Shown here: in pieces, positions 7,505 to 16,409 of the stretch | Numbering within the stretch: position 1 is the stretch's first letter | Layout: every line of letters begins with the position of its first letter | DNA from: Oscillospiraceae bacterium | GTDB lineage: Bacteria > Bacillota > Clostridia > Oscillospirales > Acutalibacteraceae | Assembly: GCA_015066365.1 (NCBI GenBank) | Contig: SVON01000009.1 | Coordinates: 1-56,891 of the forward strand | DNA: 56,891 nt | Direction of reading: 5' to 3' | The notes under the pieces: generated by a model | Told to the model about the DNA's origin: nothing | Databases searched by the model: none | What the model saw: only the letters and a program-made list of their open reading frames with translations | Program-made: the position numbers and the translations under genes

Positions 7505-9345
7505 AAGCCCTCCGTATGCGCTTGCACAAAGGAGGCGATCCCCTCCACGTCCAAGCCGACCCGGTTCAGACCCTGAGCGGTGGTGCAGGCCCCCAACGTC
7601 TCCTCAATGGAACGCACACCATAGCGTCCGGCGTAACCGGCCTTCAGCAGGGCGCTGCCCAGCAATTCGCCCATACCGCCCCGGGTTTCTTCCATCACCA
7701 GGACGCAGGCGTATTCTTTTGCGATGGCTACAACGTCGTCGGTCAGCGGCAACACGCGGTTTAGCTTCAGCACCGACAGAGCTTGGTCAGGCTGACTTTC
7801 TACATAAGCCTTTACTGCCCCATAGGTGCGACCATAGGTCACCAACAGCACCCCATTCCCCTGCCGGTCGTAATCGTAGGCTTGTCCGGTGGGGAGGTGC
7901 TTCTTAAGGATGGGGTCTTCCCCTCCCTTGGGATACCGCAGGGCGGCAATACCGGGGGTATCGTACAGCGCCTGCTTCAGGTGACATTCCAGCTCCGCAA
8001 AATTGGAGGGAGCGTACAAGGTGGTGTTGGGGATGGTGCTGAGCATCGCCACGTCGTAGATGCCCTGGTGGGTCTCGCCGTCGTCCGGCACCACGCCGGC
8101 CCGGTCGATAGCCAACACAATATGGTTATTCATCAGCGAGGTATCGTTGATCAGCTGATCGTAGCTACGCTGTAAGAAGGTGGAATACACCGCAAACACC
8201 GGGATAAGCCCGCCCTTAGCCATACCGGCGGAGAAGGTCACGGCGTGCTCCTCGGCAATGCCGGTATCAAAAAAGCGGGTGGGATATTTTTCGGCAAACT
8301 GCTCCAGGCAGGTGCCGCCCACCATAGCGGCGGTGACCGCCACCACTTTTTTATCCTTCTCTGCCAGCTTACACAGGGCATCGCCAAAGCGACAAGAAAA
8401 GCTCTCACCGCCGGACACCGGCACGCCGGTATCCGGATCAAACTTTGAAATGCCGTGATAGGTGTCGGGGCTCTGCTCCGCGTAGCTACTGCCCTTACCC
8501 TTGACGGTATCCACGTGCAGCACCACAGGACGCCGCACCCGCTTGGCAGTACGCAGAGCCTCGGTCAACGCCTTTATGTCGTGACCGTCCACCGGGCCCA
8601 TATACCGGAACCCCATATTTTCAAAGAAGGTGGTGTTGGCAAACACTTTGCGCTTAAGCCGTTTGGTATACCGCTTCATCAACCGTACAAGCGGCTTACC
8701 GATCAGCGGTATCTTGACCAAAAACCGGCTGATCCGCTCCTTACTCTTCAGGTAGTTCACCTGGTTACGCAGGTTGGACAAATACCGGGCCACAAAGCCC
8801 ACGTTACGGCTGATGGACATCTTGTTATCGTTGAGGATGACGATCAACCGGTCCTCGCTCCGTCCGGCGTTGCTGAGCCCCTCGTAGGCCAGACCGCCGG
8901 TGAGCGCTCCGTCACCGATGACCGCGATGGCATAGCCGTCGTCGCCGGTGAGCGCTTTGGCCTTGGCAATACCGTTGGCCACCGAGATGGAGGTACTGCT
9001 GTGCCCCGCCACAAAGGCGTCGTGCTCACTTTCTGCCGGGTTGGGGAATCCGGAAATGCCCCCCTGCTGACGCAGAGAGCCAAACCGCTCGTACCGGTCG
9101 GTGAGCAGCTTATGAGCGTAGCACTGGTGCCCCACGTCCCACACGATGGCGTCATGCGGGGTGGTGAACACCCGGTGCAAGGCCACCGTCAGCTCCACCG
9201 TGCCCAAATTGGAGGCCAGGTGACCGCCGGTGTGGGACACCGTCTCGATCATGGTCTGACGCAACTGGTCGCAGAGAGCGCTAAGCTCCTCTTTATTCAT
9301 TTTTTTGACATCTTTGGGAGAATGGATGTCTTCCAATCTCTTCAT
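7501..9345 (-). CDS. dxs: 1-deoxy-D-xylulose-5-phosphate synthase
   Basis: Catalyses the first step of the MEP isoprenoid pathway, condensing pyruvate and glyceraldehyde-3-phosphate with thiamine diphosphate. The protein is 614 residues, close to the family norm. It shows DVGHQ near 70-74, the ThDP motif starting GDGALTGG, and the catalytic-Glu region GIAEEHAVTFSAGMA. The open frame extends 58 codons further upstream, but the ATG at 9345 has AGGAG at proper distance and its product begins like other Dxs proteins. Next to ispA it forms an isoprenoid pair. Confidence 0.96.
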   Translation of the reverse strand: MKRLEDIHSPKDVKKMNKEELSALCDQLRQTMIETVSHTGGHLASNLGTVELTVALHRVFTTPHDAIVWDVGHQCYAHKLLTDRYERFGSLRQQGGISGFPNPAESEHDAFVAGHSSTSISVANGIAKAKALTGDDGYAIAVIGDGALTGGLAYEGLSNAGRSEDRLIVILNDNKMSISRNVGFVARYLSNLRNQVNYLKSKERISRFLVKIPLIGKPLVRLMKRYTKRLKRKVFANTTFFENMGFRYMGPVDGHDIKALTEALRTAKRVRRPVVLHVDTVKGKGSSYAEQSPDTYHGISKFDPDTGVPVSGGESFSCRFGDALCKLAEKDKKVVAVTAAMVGGTCLEQFAEKYPTRFFDTGIAEEHAVTFSAGMAKGGLIPVFAVYSTFLQRSYDQLINDTSLMNNHIVLAIDRAGVVPDDGETHQGIYDVAMLSTIPNTTLYAPSNFAELECHLKQALYDTPGIAALRYPKGGEDPILKKHLPTGQAYDYDRQGNGVLLVTYGRTYGAVKAYVESQPDQALSVLKLNRVLPLTDDVVAIAKEYACVLVMEETRGGMGELLGSALLKAGYAGRYGVRSIEETLGACTTAQGLNRVGLDVEGIASFVQAHTEGL

Positions 9346-9361
9346 AGTCAAAACACTCCTT

Positions 9362-10255
9362 TTAATGATCGCGGGTAAGCAAAGCCTGAGCCAACTGCCG
9401 CAGAGAGGCGGCCTCCTCTCCAAACACAGACAGAGCCTCCAGTGCCTGATCGGTGCGCTGTTTGGCCAAGGCGCGCGCCGGCTCCATCCCCAGCAGGGAT
9501 ACGTAGGTATTCTTCTCATTCTCCGAGTCGCTCCCCACCGGTTTACCCAGTGTTTCGGCGGTGGCGGTCACGTCCAGAATGTCATCCACAATTTGGAAGG
9601 ACAAGCCCACGTTCTCACCATACATCCGCGCGGCCCGCTCCTGCTCCGGGGTAGCACCCGCCAAACGGGCTCCCATCACGCAGGCGGCAATCAGCAGCGC
9701 TGCCGTCTTGCCCCGCTGGAGCTCCTCCAGCACCGCAAGGTCGATCTCCCGGCCCTCGCTCTGCAGGTCGATGGTCTGTCCGCCCACCATACCCTCGATG
9801 CCGGCGGCATCCGCCAACGCCGAGGCGGCACCCAACACCCGCTCCGGCGACAGCGTGCCGCGATAAGCAGGGTCCAGGGCGGTCTCAAAAGCCAAATTCA
9901 GCAGACCGTCACCGGCCAGCAACGCCATGGTCTCGCCGTACACCGTATGGGTGGAGGGACGTCCCCGCCGCATCGGACTGTTGTCCATACAGGGCAGGTC
10001 GTCGTGCACCAGAGAATAGGAATGAATCATCTCCAACGCCGCCGCAAAAGGCATAGCCAACTCCGGATCCCCGCCGCACAGGCGGCAGAACTCCAGCACC
10101 AGCACCGGGCGAATCCGCTTACCGCCACCGGCACAGGCATAGGCCATCGCCTCCGCCACCACCGTCTGCAAGCCGCCGGTTTTCGGCATATACCCGGGCA
10201 GAGCCGCCTCAAAGCGGTCACAATGGGTCTGTAATTGCTCCGTATAGATCCCCAT
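9362..10255 (-). CDS. ispA: Polyprenyl synthetase (farnesyl/geranylgeranyl diphosphate synthase type)
   Basis: A 297-residue trans-isoprenyl diphosphate synthase, which makes farnesyl diphosphate from IPP and DMAPP or a longer product. The first Asp-rich motif is DDLPCMD at 85-91 (bacterial DDxxxxD form) and the second is DDILD in the C-terminal half. GGGKRIRP at 43-50 binds diphosphate. It lies between xseB (9-nt gap) and dxs (16-nt gap). Product chain length cannot be read from sequence by eye. Confidence 0.94.
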   Translation of the reverse strand: MGIYTEQLQTHCDRFEAALPGYMPKTGGLQTVVAEAMAYACAGGGKRIRPVLVLEFCRLCGGDPELAMPFAAALEMIHSYSLVHDDLPCMDNSPMRRGRPSTHTVYGETMALLAGDGLLNLAFETALDPAYRGTLSPERVLGAASALADAAGIEGMVGGQTIDLQSEGREIDLAVLEELQRGKTAALLIAACVMGARLAGATPEQERAARMYGENVGLSFQIVDDILDVTATAETLGKPVGSDSENEKNTYVSLLGMEPARALAKQRTDQALEALSVFGEEAASLRQLAQALLTRDH

Positions 10256-10264
10256 ACCGTTACC

Positions 10265-10519
10265 TCACAAAGACAAATCTTCGCCCATATCCTCACCTTG
10301 ACGATCCGACAGGGTGGTGGCGGTATCGCCAGCCTCCACCGCGGTGAGTTTGAGAATCTTCTGCTCCGCCTCCCGAATCTGCTTACTGCAATAGGCGGTG
10401 AGGGCGGTCCCCTCCTCGAACAGCTTCAGCGAATCGTCCAGAGAGCAACGGCCACCCTCCAGGGTGGTCACGATCTGCTCTAAACGGGCCATCGCCTGCT
10501 CAAAAGTCATATCAGCCAT
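10265..10519 (-). CDS. xseB: Exodeoxyribonuclease VII small subunit
   Basis: An 84-residue helical protein matching the ExoVII small subunit. It has the family's hallmark ARLEQIVTTLEGG region (about 11-23), followed by a second helix ending in KILKL. It assembles with XseA into the nuclease that degrades single-stranded DNA to oligonucleotides. It starts 4 nt after the xseA stop, consistent with co-translation of both subunits. Confidence 0.94.
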   Translation of the reverse strand: MADMTFEQAMARLEQIVTTLEGGRCSLDDSLKLFEEGTALTAYCSKQIREAEQKILKLTAVEAGDTATTLSDRQGEDMGEDLSL

Positions 10520-10523
10520 TATC

Positions 10524-11726
10524 CTACGCCTCCTGTTTTTCTGTTACTTCGCACCGCAGGGTGCCATCCGCCAACCGCAGGCGGAGACTCTCCCCCACCT
10601 GCACCCGGTTGACGCTGTCCAGCACCTCACCCGCGGCGGTATAGCCGATGGAATAGCCACGGCCCAGCACCTTCAGCGGACTGAGGGCATCCAATTTGGA
10701 CGCCGCAGCCGCCAACCGCCGGTCTGCCGCCCCCAACTGTTGCTGAGAGGCCGCCACAAACCGCCGGGTCAGATAATCCAGCCGCAAAGACTGCTCCTCG
10801 GTATAATACTGCGGCGCCGATAAGCACCGCTTTTCTTTCAGGACACTCAGCCGGGCAGATGCCCCGCTGACGTGATTGCGGGTGGCGGTGGACAGCCGGG
10901 CCCGAACGTTATCCATAAAGCTCAAGAGCCGCCCCGCATCCGGCACCGCCAACTCTGCCGCAGCAGAGGGGGTGGGAGCCCGCAGATCGGCTACAAAATC
11001 GCAGATGGTAAAATCCGTTTCGTGACCTACGGCGGAAATCACCGGGATGGCAGACTCCGCCACAGCCCGGGCCACCGACTCCTCGTTAAAGGCCCACAGA
11101 TCCTCAATGGAGCCACCACCCCGCCCCACAATAAGCAGGTCGGCGGCGGAGGCGGCGTTAAACCGCCGGATAGCCTCCACAATGGAGGGGGCGGCACCCT
11201 CACCCTGCACCAGCACCGGGCAAAACACCACGTCAGCCAGGGGGTAACGTCGCCCCAGCACGTTGAGGATGTCCCGCACCGCCGCGCCGGTGGGCGAGGT
11301 GATCACGCCAACCCGGGTGGGGTATTTGGGAAGCGGCTTTTTACGGCTGTCGTCAAACAGCCCCTCTGCCGCCAACTTCTTTTTCAGTTGTTCAAAGGCA
11401 ACCTGCAAGGCACCCACGCCATCCGGTTGCATCTCGTCAATATAAATTTGATACCCGCCGGTGTTCTCATAAAGTGAGACCCGTGCCCGGACAATCACCC
11501 GCATTCCATCCTCGGGGCGGAATTGAAGTTTGGAGGCACTCCACTTAAACATCACCGCACGTACCGCGGCACCATCATCCTTGAGGGTCATATACATATG
11601 CCCGGACTGATAATGGTGGGTGAAATTAGAGATCTCACCACACACCTGCACCGACGCCAGATTGGGGTCCCCCTCCAGCAGGGTTTTGACGTAGTGATTT
11701 AGTTGTGCTACCGAAATGACCTTCAC
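10524..11726 (-). CDS. xseA: Exodeoxyribonuclease VII large subunit
   Basis: A 400-residue catalytic subunit of ExoVII. The N-terminal OB-fold domain (about 1-100) includes GEISNFTHHYQSGHMY. The nuclease domain carries TSPTGAAVRDI and GRGGGSIEDLWAFNEE, both family signatures, and a coiled-coil C-terminal part ends in the GYS motif (VLGRGYSIGY). The length is close to other Gram-positive XseA proteins. It follows the TsaD-like gene and precedes xseB in the same transcript. Confidence 0.95.
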   Translation of the reverse strand: MKVISVAQLNHYVKTLLEGDPNLASVQVCGEISNFTHHYQSGHMYMTLKDDGAAVRAVMFKWSASKLQFRPEDGMRVIVRARVSLYENTGGYQIYIDEMQPDGVGALQVAFEQLKKKLAAEGLFDDSRKKPLPKYPTRVGVITSPTGAAVRDILNVLGRRYPLADVVFCPVLVQGEGAAPSIVEAIRRFNAASAADLLIVGRGGGSIEDLWAFNEESVARAVAESAIPVISAVGHETDFTICDFVADLRAPTPSAAAELAVPDAGRLLSFMDNVRARLSTATRNHVSGASARLSVLKEKRCLSAPQYYTEEQSLRLDYLTRRFVAASQQQLGAADRRLAAAASKLDALSPLKVLGRGYSIGYTAAGEVLDSVNRVQVGESLRLRLADGTLRCEVTEKQEA

Positions 11727-11749
11727 AAAACCCCTCCTTTAGGATACAC

Positions 11750-12688
11750 TCAGCCTCTTTCGTGGGCCAGGCGGCACAGGCACGCAATCCCTGCCGCATT
11801 ATCCGCCGAATACGCCGGCGGGGCAAACCGACCGCCAAACCGGTCGGTGAAACGCTGTTTCAGCAAACTGTTGGACATCACACCGCCGACATACACCACC
11901 GGCAGGTCGCCGTACTGACGCAGGAGCGCCTCGGTCATCCCTTCAACGGCTGCCCCCACACTATCCAGGCAGAAACGGGCAATCTCGGCGGGGGGCTCCC
12001 CTTTTGCCAAGCGATCCCGGCACTGGTTCTCCACCCCGGAGAGATGGCAGTCGGTGCCACGGAGGGTCGCCTTGGGCTTGTACACACCCTGCGCCTGCAA
12101 CGCCAGCTGCTCCAGCGCCGGCCCTGCCGGAAAGGTAAGCCCCAGCAGACCGCCTACCCGATCGATGAGCTGACCGGCCTTCAGGTCCAGCGAATGCCCC
12201 ACCACCCGGCAACGGATCACACACGTCTCGTCCGGCTCTACCAACAAAGCGTCGGTGGTACCGCCGGACACGTGAAAGGCCAAAAAGGGTTGCTCCCTCA
12301 GCGATAAGCACTCTGCTCCGGTCAGGGCCGCCATCACGTGGCCCTGCTGGTGGGTAAAGAAATAGACGGGTACACCCAGAACAGCACCCAGCTGCCGGGC
12401 CGCACCCGCCCCCACCAAAAAACAGGGCATATAGGAGCCGTCCTTTTGCTGAGGTCGGTCAGAGGCGGCTACCGCCACCACGCCGCCGGTCAGCGGCTGG
12501 GCCAGCCGTTCCAAAATCTCCGGCAGCTGGCGGGTGTGGTGAAACACCGCGTCGCTCTGCCGCAGACCCATTTCTCCTGCTTTTACCGGTAGTAGCTGCT
12601 TTGCCTGCACCGGCTTGTCCTCCCCCACGGCCAGATACGCCGCCGAGGTGGTATAGTTACTGGTGTCCAGCCCTAAGTAGCCGCTCAT
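11750..12688 (-). CDS. TsaD-like (peptidase M22 family) ASKHA protein
   Basis: A 312-residue member of the TsaD/Kae1/Gcp superfamily, commonly annotated as peptidase M22 family in clostridia and distinct from the tRNA-modifying TsaD itself. The N-terminal LGLDTSNYTT resembles the ATP-binding loop, the metal-binding HxxxH is visible as HQQGH near residue 117, and VYVGGVMSN matches the C-terminal phosphate loop. The true TsaD normally works with TsaB/TsaE, which are absent here. The start overlaps the nusB stop by 4 bases. Its biochemical role is unknown. Confidence 0.8.
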   Translation of the reverse strand: MSGYLGLDTSNYTTSAAYLAVGEDKPVQAKQLLPVKAGEMGLRQSDAVFHHTRQLPEILERLAQPLTGGVVAVAASDRPQQKDGSYMPCFLVGAGAARQLGAVLGVPVYFFTHQQGHVMAALTGAECLSLREQPFLAFHVSGGTTDALLVEPDETCVIRCRVVGHSLDLKAGQLIDRVGGLLGLTFPAGPALEQLALQAQGVYKPKATLRGTDCHLSGVENQCRDRLAKGEPPAEIARFCLDSVGAAVEGMTEALLRQYGDLPVVYVGGVMSNSLLKQRFTDRFGGRFAPPAYSADNAAGIACLCRLAHERG

Positions 12689-13080
12689 ACCGGCTCCCGG
12701 GAAATGCTGCCCAGGATACCGTTGATAAAGGAGGCGTCCTCCTCGCCACCGTATCGCTTAGCCAGCTCTACCGCCTCGTTGATAGCCACACTCACCGGCG
12801 TATTATCGTCGTACAACATCTCATAGATGGCCAGACGCATCACCGCCAACGCCACCCGGGAGATGCGCTCCCGGCTCCACTTGTGGGAATAGGTGTCGAT
12901 GCGGGCATCAATCTCAGCCAATTTCTCTTCTGCTCCGGTAGCCAGCTCTAACGCAAAAGGCTCCACGATCATCTCGCGGGCATCCTGCGCGTTCTCAGCC
13001 AGGTCCATCACCGGCAGGTCGTTAAAGGATTTTTCAAACAGCAGGGCAAAAGCCTGCTCACGGGATTTCCGTCTGGACAT
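12685..13080 (-). CDS. nusB: Transcription antitermination factor NusB
   Basis: A 131-residue all-helical NusB, which with NusE/S10 binds boxA RNA and supports processive rRNA transcription. It begins SRRKSREQAFALLFE, the conserved arginine-rich start, and carries SRVALAVMRLAIYEML, the central family helix, and a C-terminal INGILG. The open frame runs 29 codons further upstream, but the ATG at 13080 gives the canonical N-terminus and follows a G-rich ribosome site. It follows asp23 and overlaps the TsaD-like gene by 4 bases. Confidence 0.95.
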   Translation of the reverse strand: MSRRKSREQAFALLFEKSFNDLPVMDLAENAQDAREMIVEPFALELATGAEEKLAEIDARIDTYSHKWSRERISRVALAVMRLAIYEMLYDDNTPVSVAINEAVELAKRYGGEEDASFINGILGSISREPV

Positions 13081-13167
13081 AATCGTTCCCCCAGTTTTCA
13101 TCTTTCGTATATTTATACAACTGTGCTTGAAAAGAAAGCCCTCTCCTGAACGGCAGAGGGCCTGCAA

Positions 13168-13533
13168 TCAATCTTCTTTCTTTTCTTCCATCTTCATGCC
13201 CAAAACGTGGACGTTCACACGGGTGACCGCCTTACCGGTCATGGACTGAACGGCGTTCTTAACGTTCTGTTGAACCGCCAGAGCCACCTCCTGGATCTTG
13301 ACACCCTGCTTGAGGGTCAGGTACAGATCCAGCACCGTCTCATTCTCGTTATTCAGCACCCGTACAGAGCGGGCAGACGCATTGGTAGACATCATACCCC
13401 GCATATCACCCGGCCGACCCACCAAAGCGGTGACACCGGGGGTCTCCATAGCGGCGATGCCGGCGATGGAAGCCACCACTTCTTCCGAAATGATGCAGCT
13501 GCCCTCTGCGGCCTTGTAATTATTGACATCCAT
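13168..13533 (-). CDS. Asp23/Gls24 family envelope stress response protein
   Basis: A 121-residue Asp23 (DUF322) protein. The family members are small, membrane-associated or cytosolic proteins linked to cell-envelope homeostasis. Visible are the starting beta-rich segment ISEEVVASIAGIAAMETPGV, the family's IQEVALAVQQNVKNAV helix and a C-terminal VNVHVLG strand. The ATG at 13533 has an ideal AGGAGG upstream and was preferred over a start 12 codons earlier. It is the first gene after promoter 13614-13641 and heads the asp23-nusB-to-recN transcript. Confidence 0.93.
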   Translation of the reverse strand: MDVNNYKAAEGSCIISEEVVASIAGIAAMETPGVTALVGRPGDMRGMMSTNASARSVRVLNNENETVLDLYLTLKQGVKIQEVALAVQQNVKNAVQSMTGKAVTRVNVHVLGMKMEEKKED

Positions 13534-13613
13534 AGCAAATCCTCCTTTGTATTGCAGGAATATAGTCACAGATAGGTGGCGGTCTGAGCAACCGCGATCT
13601 ACACTTGTCTATT

Positions 13614-13641
13614 ATTATAACACAAAGTTGAAAATAAGCAA
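13614..13641 (-). promoter_or_regulatory. Promoter upstream of asp23
   Basis: On the minus strand TTGCTT (13636-13641), a 16-nt spacer and TATAAT (13614-13619), inside an AT-rich gap after spoIIIAH. It separates the sporulation operon from the housekeeping genes, giving a leader of about 75 nt. Confidence 0.7.
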
Positions 13642-13678
13642 TCTTTTTATTATAAAAAAATCAAAATTTATAACAAAA

Positions 13679-14248
13679 TTATTTCTCCGCGGCCATAATC
13701 TGCACCTGATCCGGGCTGACCGAGGACTGAGAAACCACGATCTCCATAATCTGCAGGCTCTCCTGCTGCTGCAACGCCTCCGCCTGCACCACCACGCTGC
13801 ACCGTTCGCCGTCGATGTACACCACGCTGTCCAAAAAGCCCTTGGCCATCAGCAGGCTCTCAATGTTGCTCTCCTGCAATACGTTCTCCGCAATAGCGGT
13901 CGCCTTTTGGGTCGCCTGTTGCTTTTCCTCAGCCGGGGCCTGGGCGTTGTTCAGCACATCCTGAATCAGCCCCAGCGCCTCCTCCCGGGCCACGGCGCGG
14001 TTCTCTCTGGCCTGATCGAAATACCCCAACGGCTTTTCGGCGGGGTCGCTGGGCTGAGCCCCCACAAAGGTGGCGTCCCCCAGATGCTCCCCCTCCCCAC
14101 CGTCCGAATAACCGGCATTCTCTCCATTGGCTGCCAAGGACGCGTCGCCGGACAGGGCGTAGTTAAGATACACCGCCACACCCATCGCCGCCACCAGCGA
14201 CAAGGTCATCCATTGTTTCTTTTTGAAATACTGCTTCATCGCTTTCAT
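13679..14248 (-). CDS. spoIIIAH: Stage III sporulation protein AH
   Basis: SpoIIIAH sits in the mother-cell membrane and joins forespore SpoIIQ across the intermembrane space, forming part of the feeding-tube channel. The 189-residue protein has a basic N-terminus, one membrane segment (about 13-31) and a soluble C-terminal YscJ/FliF-like ring domain. A helix AREEALGLIQDVLNNAQ and the final beta strand VSPDQVQIMAAEK fit the family. It is last in the spoIIIA operon, 13 nt after spoIIIAG. Confidence 0.92.
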   Translation of the reverse strand: MKAMKQYFKKKQWMTLSLVAAMGVAVYLNYALSGDASLAANGENAGYSDGGEGEHLGDATFVGAQPSDPAEKPLGYFDQARENRAVAREEALGLIQDVLNNAQAPAEEKQQATQKATAIAENVLQESNIESLLMAKGFLDSVVYIDGERCSVVVQAEALQQQESLQIMEIVVSQSSVSPDQVQIMAAEK

Positions 14249-14261
14249 CGCTACTGCCTCC

Positions 14262-14783
14262 CTAATTCTGTTTCACCACGCACACCCGGCGCTGAGAAAT
14301 CTGAAACGCGGTGGTCACCACCTGAGTCACCCGCTCACACACCGCAGGGTTTCCTCCCCCTTCGCACACCACCGCCACCCCCTTAATAGTGGGCTGAAGC
14401 TCGGTGAGCTTGAGACCCACCGGACCGGTGTCGGTCTCCACCCGCAGAAAGGTGGTGTCGGTCGTCTGCCCCGCCGCATCCGAGGCGATGCGGGTGTCTG
14501 CCGCATACACCGTCTGGGTGCCGGACTCCAACGTCACCAACACCCGGCATCGTCCCACCCCCTCCACCGAAGAGAGCAGGGTGGTGATGCGCTGTTCCAG
14601 CGCCTGCTCCACCTGCCGTTCGGAAAGGACGAGCGAAGTGGCGGGCTCCGGCTCCGACCCCATCGGCAACCACTCGGACAGCGCGATGAGCATCACCCCG
14701 GCCAATCCCAACCAGAACAGCCACCGCAGTTTGCCGTCTTTCGTCCCGACTCGTTTCAGGAATGTTTGCCACGATTCCTTCAT
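14262..14783 (-). CDS. spoIIIAG: Stage III sporulation protein AG
   Basis: SpoIIIAG forms a large ring in the intermembrane space of the sporulation channel. The 173-residue protein has one N-terminal membrane segment (about 19-38) and a ring-building domain whose GVGRCRVLVTLESG segment is typical. The chosen ATG at 14783 overlaps the spoIIIAF stop by 4 bases and has GGAGG upstream; a start five codons earlier is less likely. Confidence 0.92.
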   Translation of the reverse strand: MKESWQTFLKRVGTKDGKLRWLFWLGLAGVMLIALSEWLPMGSEPEPATSLVLSERQVEQALEQRITTLLSSVEGVGRCRVLVTLESGTQTVYAADTRIASDAAGQTTDTTFLRVETDTGPVGLKLTELQPTIKGVAVVCEGGGNPAVCERVTQVVTTAFQISQRRVCVVKQN

Positions 14784-15262
14784 GTCCCTTCCTCCCAAAC
14801 CGCCACCGTCACCGGCATCCCCAGCCGTCTTTCCGCCACCTGTTTTACCACGTTGGCCCGGCGGGCTACCACCTCGTCCACATAGACGGTGATCTGTCCC
14901 ATATGTATGCTTCCATCCTCAGCAATATCCATATCCGTCACCACTTTTTTCGCCTCCCAGCCCTGGGTTTCAAAGGATTGATTGAGCATTTGGAGCAGCA
15001 TCCCATTCACCTGAGATACCGTCTGTTGCCGCATGCGATCGTTCAAATGCCCCATAACGGCGGCGTTCTCATCTGTAAAGTCAGGAAGCTTTACATCGAT
15101 CTCTCCCCCGAAAATGGGGGACAGCAGCACGCAGAGAAACACACAGGGAAGCACGAACCGCGCCTGCCGTCCCAACGAGGTGTCCGGAAACAGCATTTGC
15201 AGCAGGGAACACACCACAGCAGCGGTACACACCGCTATGGCCCACCGGGCTAACCCTTCCAT
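14780..15262 (-). CDS. spoIIIAF: Stage III sporulation protein AF
   Basis: A 160-residue protein with two N-terminal membrane segments (about 6-24 and 34-52) and a soluble C-terminal domain with FxxQGWEAKKV-like features. SpoIIIAF is a conserved spoIIIA member required for forespore engulfment and late gene expression, with a KOW/ring-like domain in known homologues. It lies between spoIIIAE (4-nt gap) and spoIIIAG (4-base overlap). Confidence 0.9.
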   Translation of the reverse strand: MEGLARWAIAVCTAAVVCSLLQMLFPDTSLGRQARFVLPCVFLCVLLSPIFGGEIDVKLPDFTDENAAVMGHLNDRMRQQTVSQVNGMLLQMLNQSFETQGWEAKKVVTDMDIAEDGSIHMGQITVYVDEVVARRANVVKQVAERRLGMPVTVAVWEEGT

Positions 15263-15266
15263 CCCC

Positions 15267-16409
15267 TCACCTCCCGGAAAAGGCGGTGATCACCGTGGTG
15301 GAGATCACCATCAGCAGAGCCAACACCGCCAGCACCGCAATCAGCACCCGCACCGCCCCTGCCGCCGCCTGACACAACCGCTCCAAAGGGGCCAGCCGGA
15401 ACAGCGCCGCCGTATCGGCGGCGACACGCAGACCGATGCTCCAACAAATACAGCTCAACAGCGGCGGCACCACCACCAGCGCCACCGACAGCAAGCCAAA
15501 GCATCCGACGGTGGTGCGCAGCAGGCCGGCACAGCCGGCCACGGTGGAATAGGCCTCCCCCAGCAAGCCCCCCACCACCGGCACAAAACTGGTGAGAGAA
15601 AACCGCACCATCCGCCCGCTGAGGCTATCCCCCGCCGAGGCCGCCATCTGCTGAAAGGACAGCAGAAAGGAAAACACGGTGGAAAACAGTCCCAGCACCC
15701 ACAATATCCCTTTGTGCAGAGTTTGCCCGAACCGATCCAGACAAAAGCCATCCGCCACCGACCCGGTACACCCCAACGCCAGCGACACGATCAGCGCCGG
15801 AAACACAGCACCCCGTATCAGCCAGGTCAGCAGTTGAGAGGCACCCATCAGGGTCGCCTGATAGGATACGGCGCTGACGCCCCGCCCCCCGGTAGCCAGC
15901 AGGGCGGCGTACACCGGCACGTAGGCAGCCAAAAACACCGTCACCCGCTCCACCGCCTGCCACACCGTTTCTAACAAACCAAACAGAGGAACCAACAGCA
16001 TACTGCCTGCCCCCAACACCGCCGCACTATGGTAGGTCTGCCGCAAAGCCGGACTGAGGGCAGAGCTCTCCATCCCACTAAACACCGCCGCCATCAGCAC
16101 CACACCGATCAGCATCCCCATCACCTGCAGGGGGCCTCCGGCCTGTCCGGCGGTCAATTCCATCAGCAGGCCGGTCACCTGCTGAAAACTCAACCCGGTA
16201 TACGAGTCCGGGTCAAAGGTATCCAACTCCAGTTGATCCAGCAGATCCTGCACGTTCCGCGGAAGCGCACCGGTCAGATCCTCTGCCCCGCTGGCCTGCA
16301 GTTGCTGCCGGTACAGCTCCTCCCCAGAGGCGGTTTGCTGAGCCGATACCGGTAAAGAAAGGCAACATAGCCCAAGCGCTACCAGCGCCACCCTCCACCA
16401 CCGTCTCAT
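15267..16409 (-). CDS. spoIIIAE: Stage III sporulation protein AE
   Basis: A 380-residue polytopic membrane protein with a cleavable-looking signal (residues 1-23, ending VSA) and seven or more hydrophobic helices, as known for SpoIIIAE. It shows FTSFVPVVGGLLGEAYSTV, the most conserved family segment. It belongs to the type III secretion-like part of the mother-cell channel. The ATG overlaps the spoIIIAD stop by 4 bases. Confidence 0.93.
   Translation of the reverse strand: MRRWWRVALVALGLCCLSLPVSAQQTASGEELYRQQLQASGAEDLTGALPRNVQDLLDQLELDTFDPDSYTGLSFQQVTGLLMELTAGQAGGPLQVMGMLIGVVLMAAVFSGMESSALSPALRQTYHSAAVLGAGSMLLVPLFGLLETVWQAVERVTVFLAAYVPVYAALLATGGRGVSAVSYQATLMGASQLLTWLIRGAVFPALIVSLALGCTGSVADGFCLDRFGQTLHKGILWVLGLFSTVFSFLLSFQQMAASAGDSLSGRMVRFSLTSFVPVVGGLLGEAYSTVAGCAGLLRTTVGCFGLLSVALVVVPPLLSCICWSIGLRVAADTAALFRLAPLERLCQAAAGAVRVLIAVLAVLALLMVISTTVITAFSGR

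Noticed and set aside
9346-9519. 58-codon N-terminal extension of dxs
   Set aside because: It is Trp/Arg/Pro-rich shadow sequence overlapping ispA in another frame; the ATG at 9345 has a proper AGGAG site.
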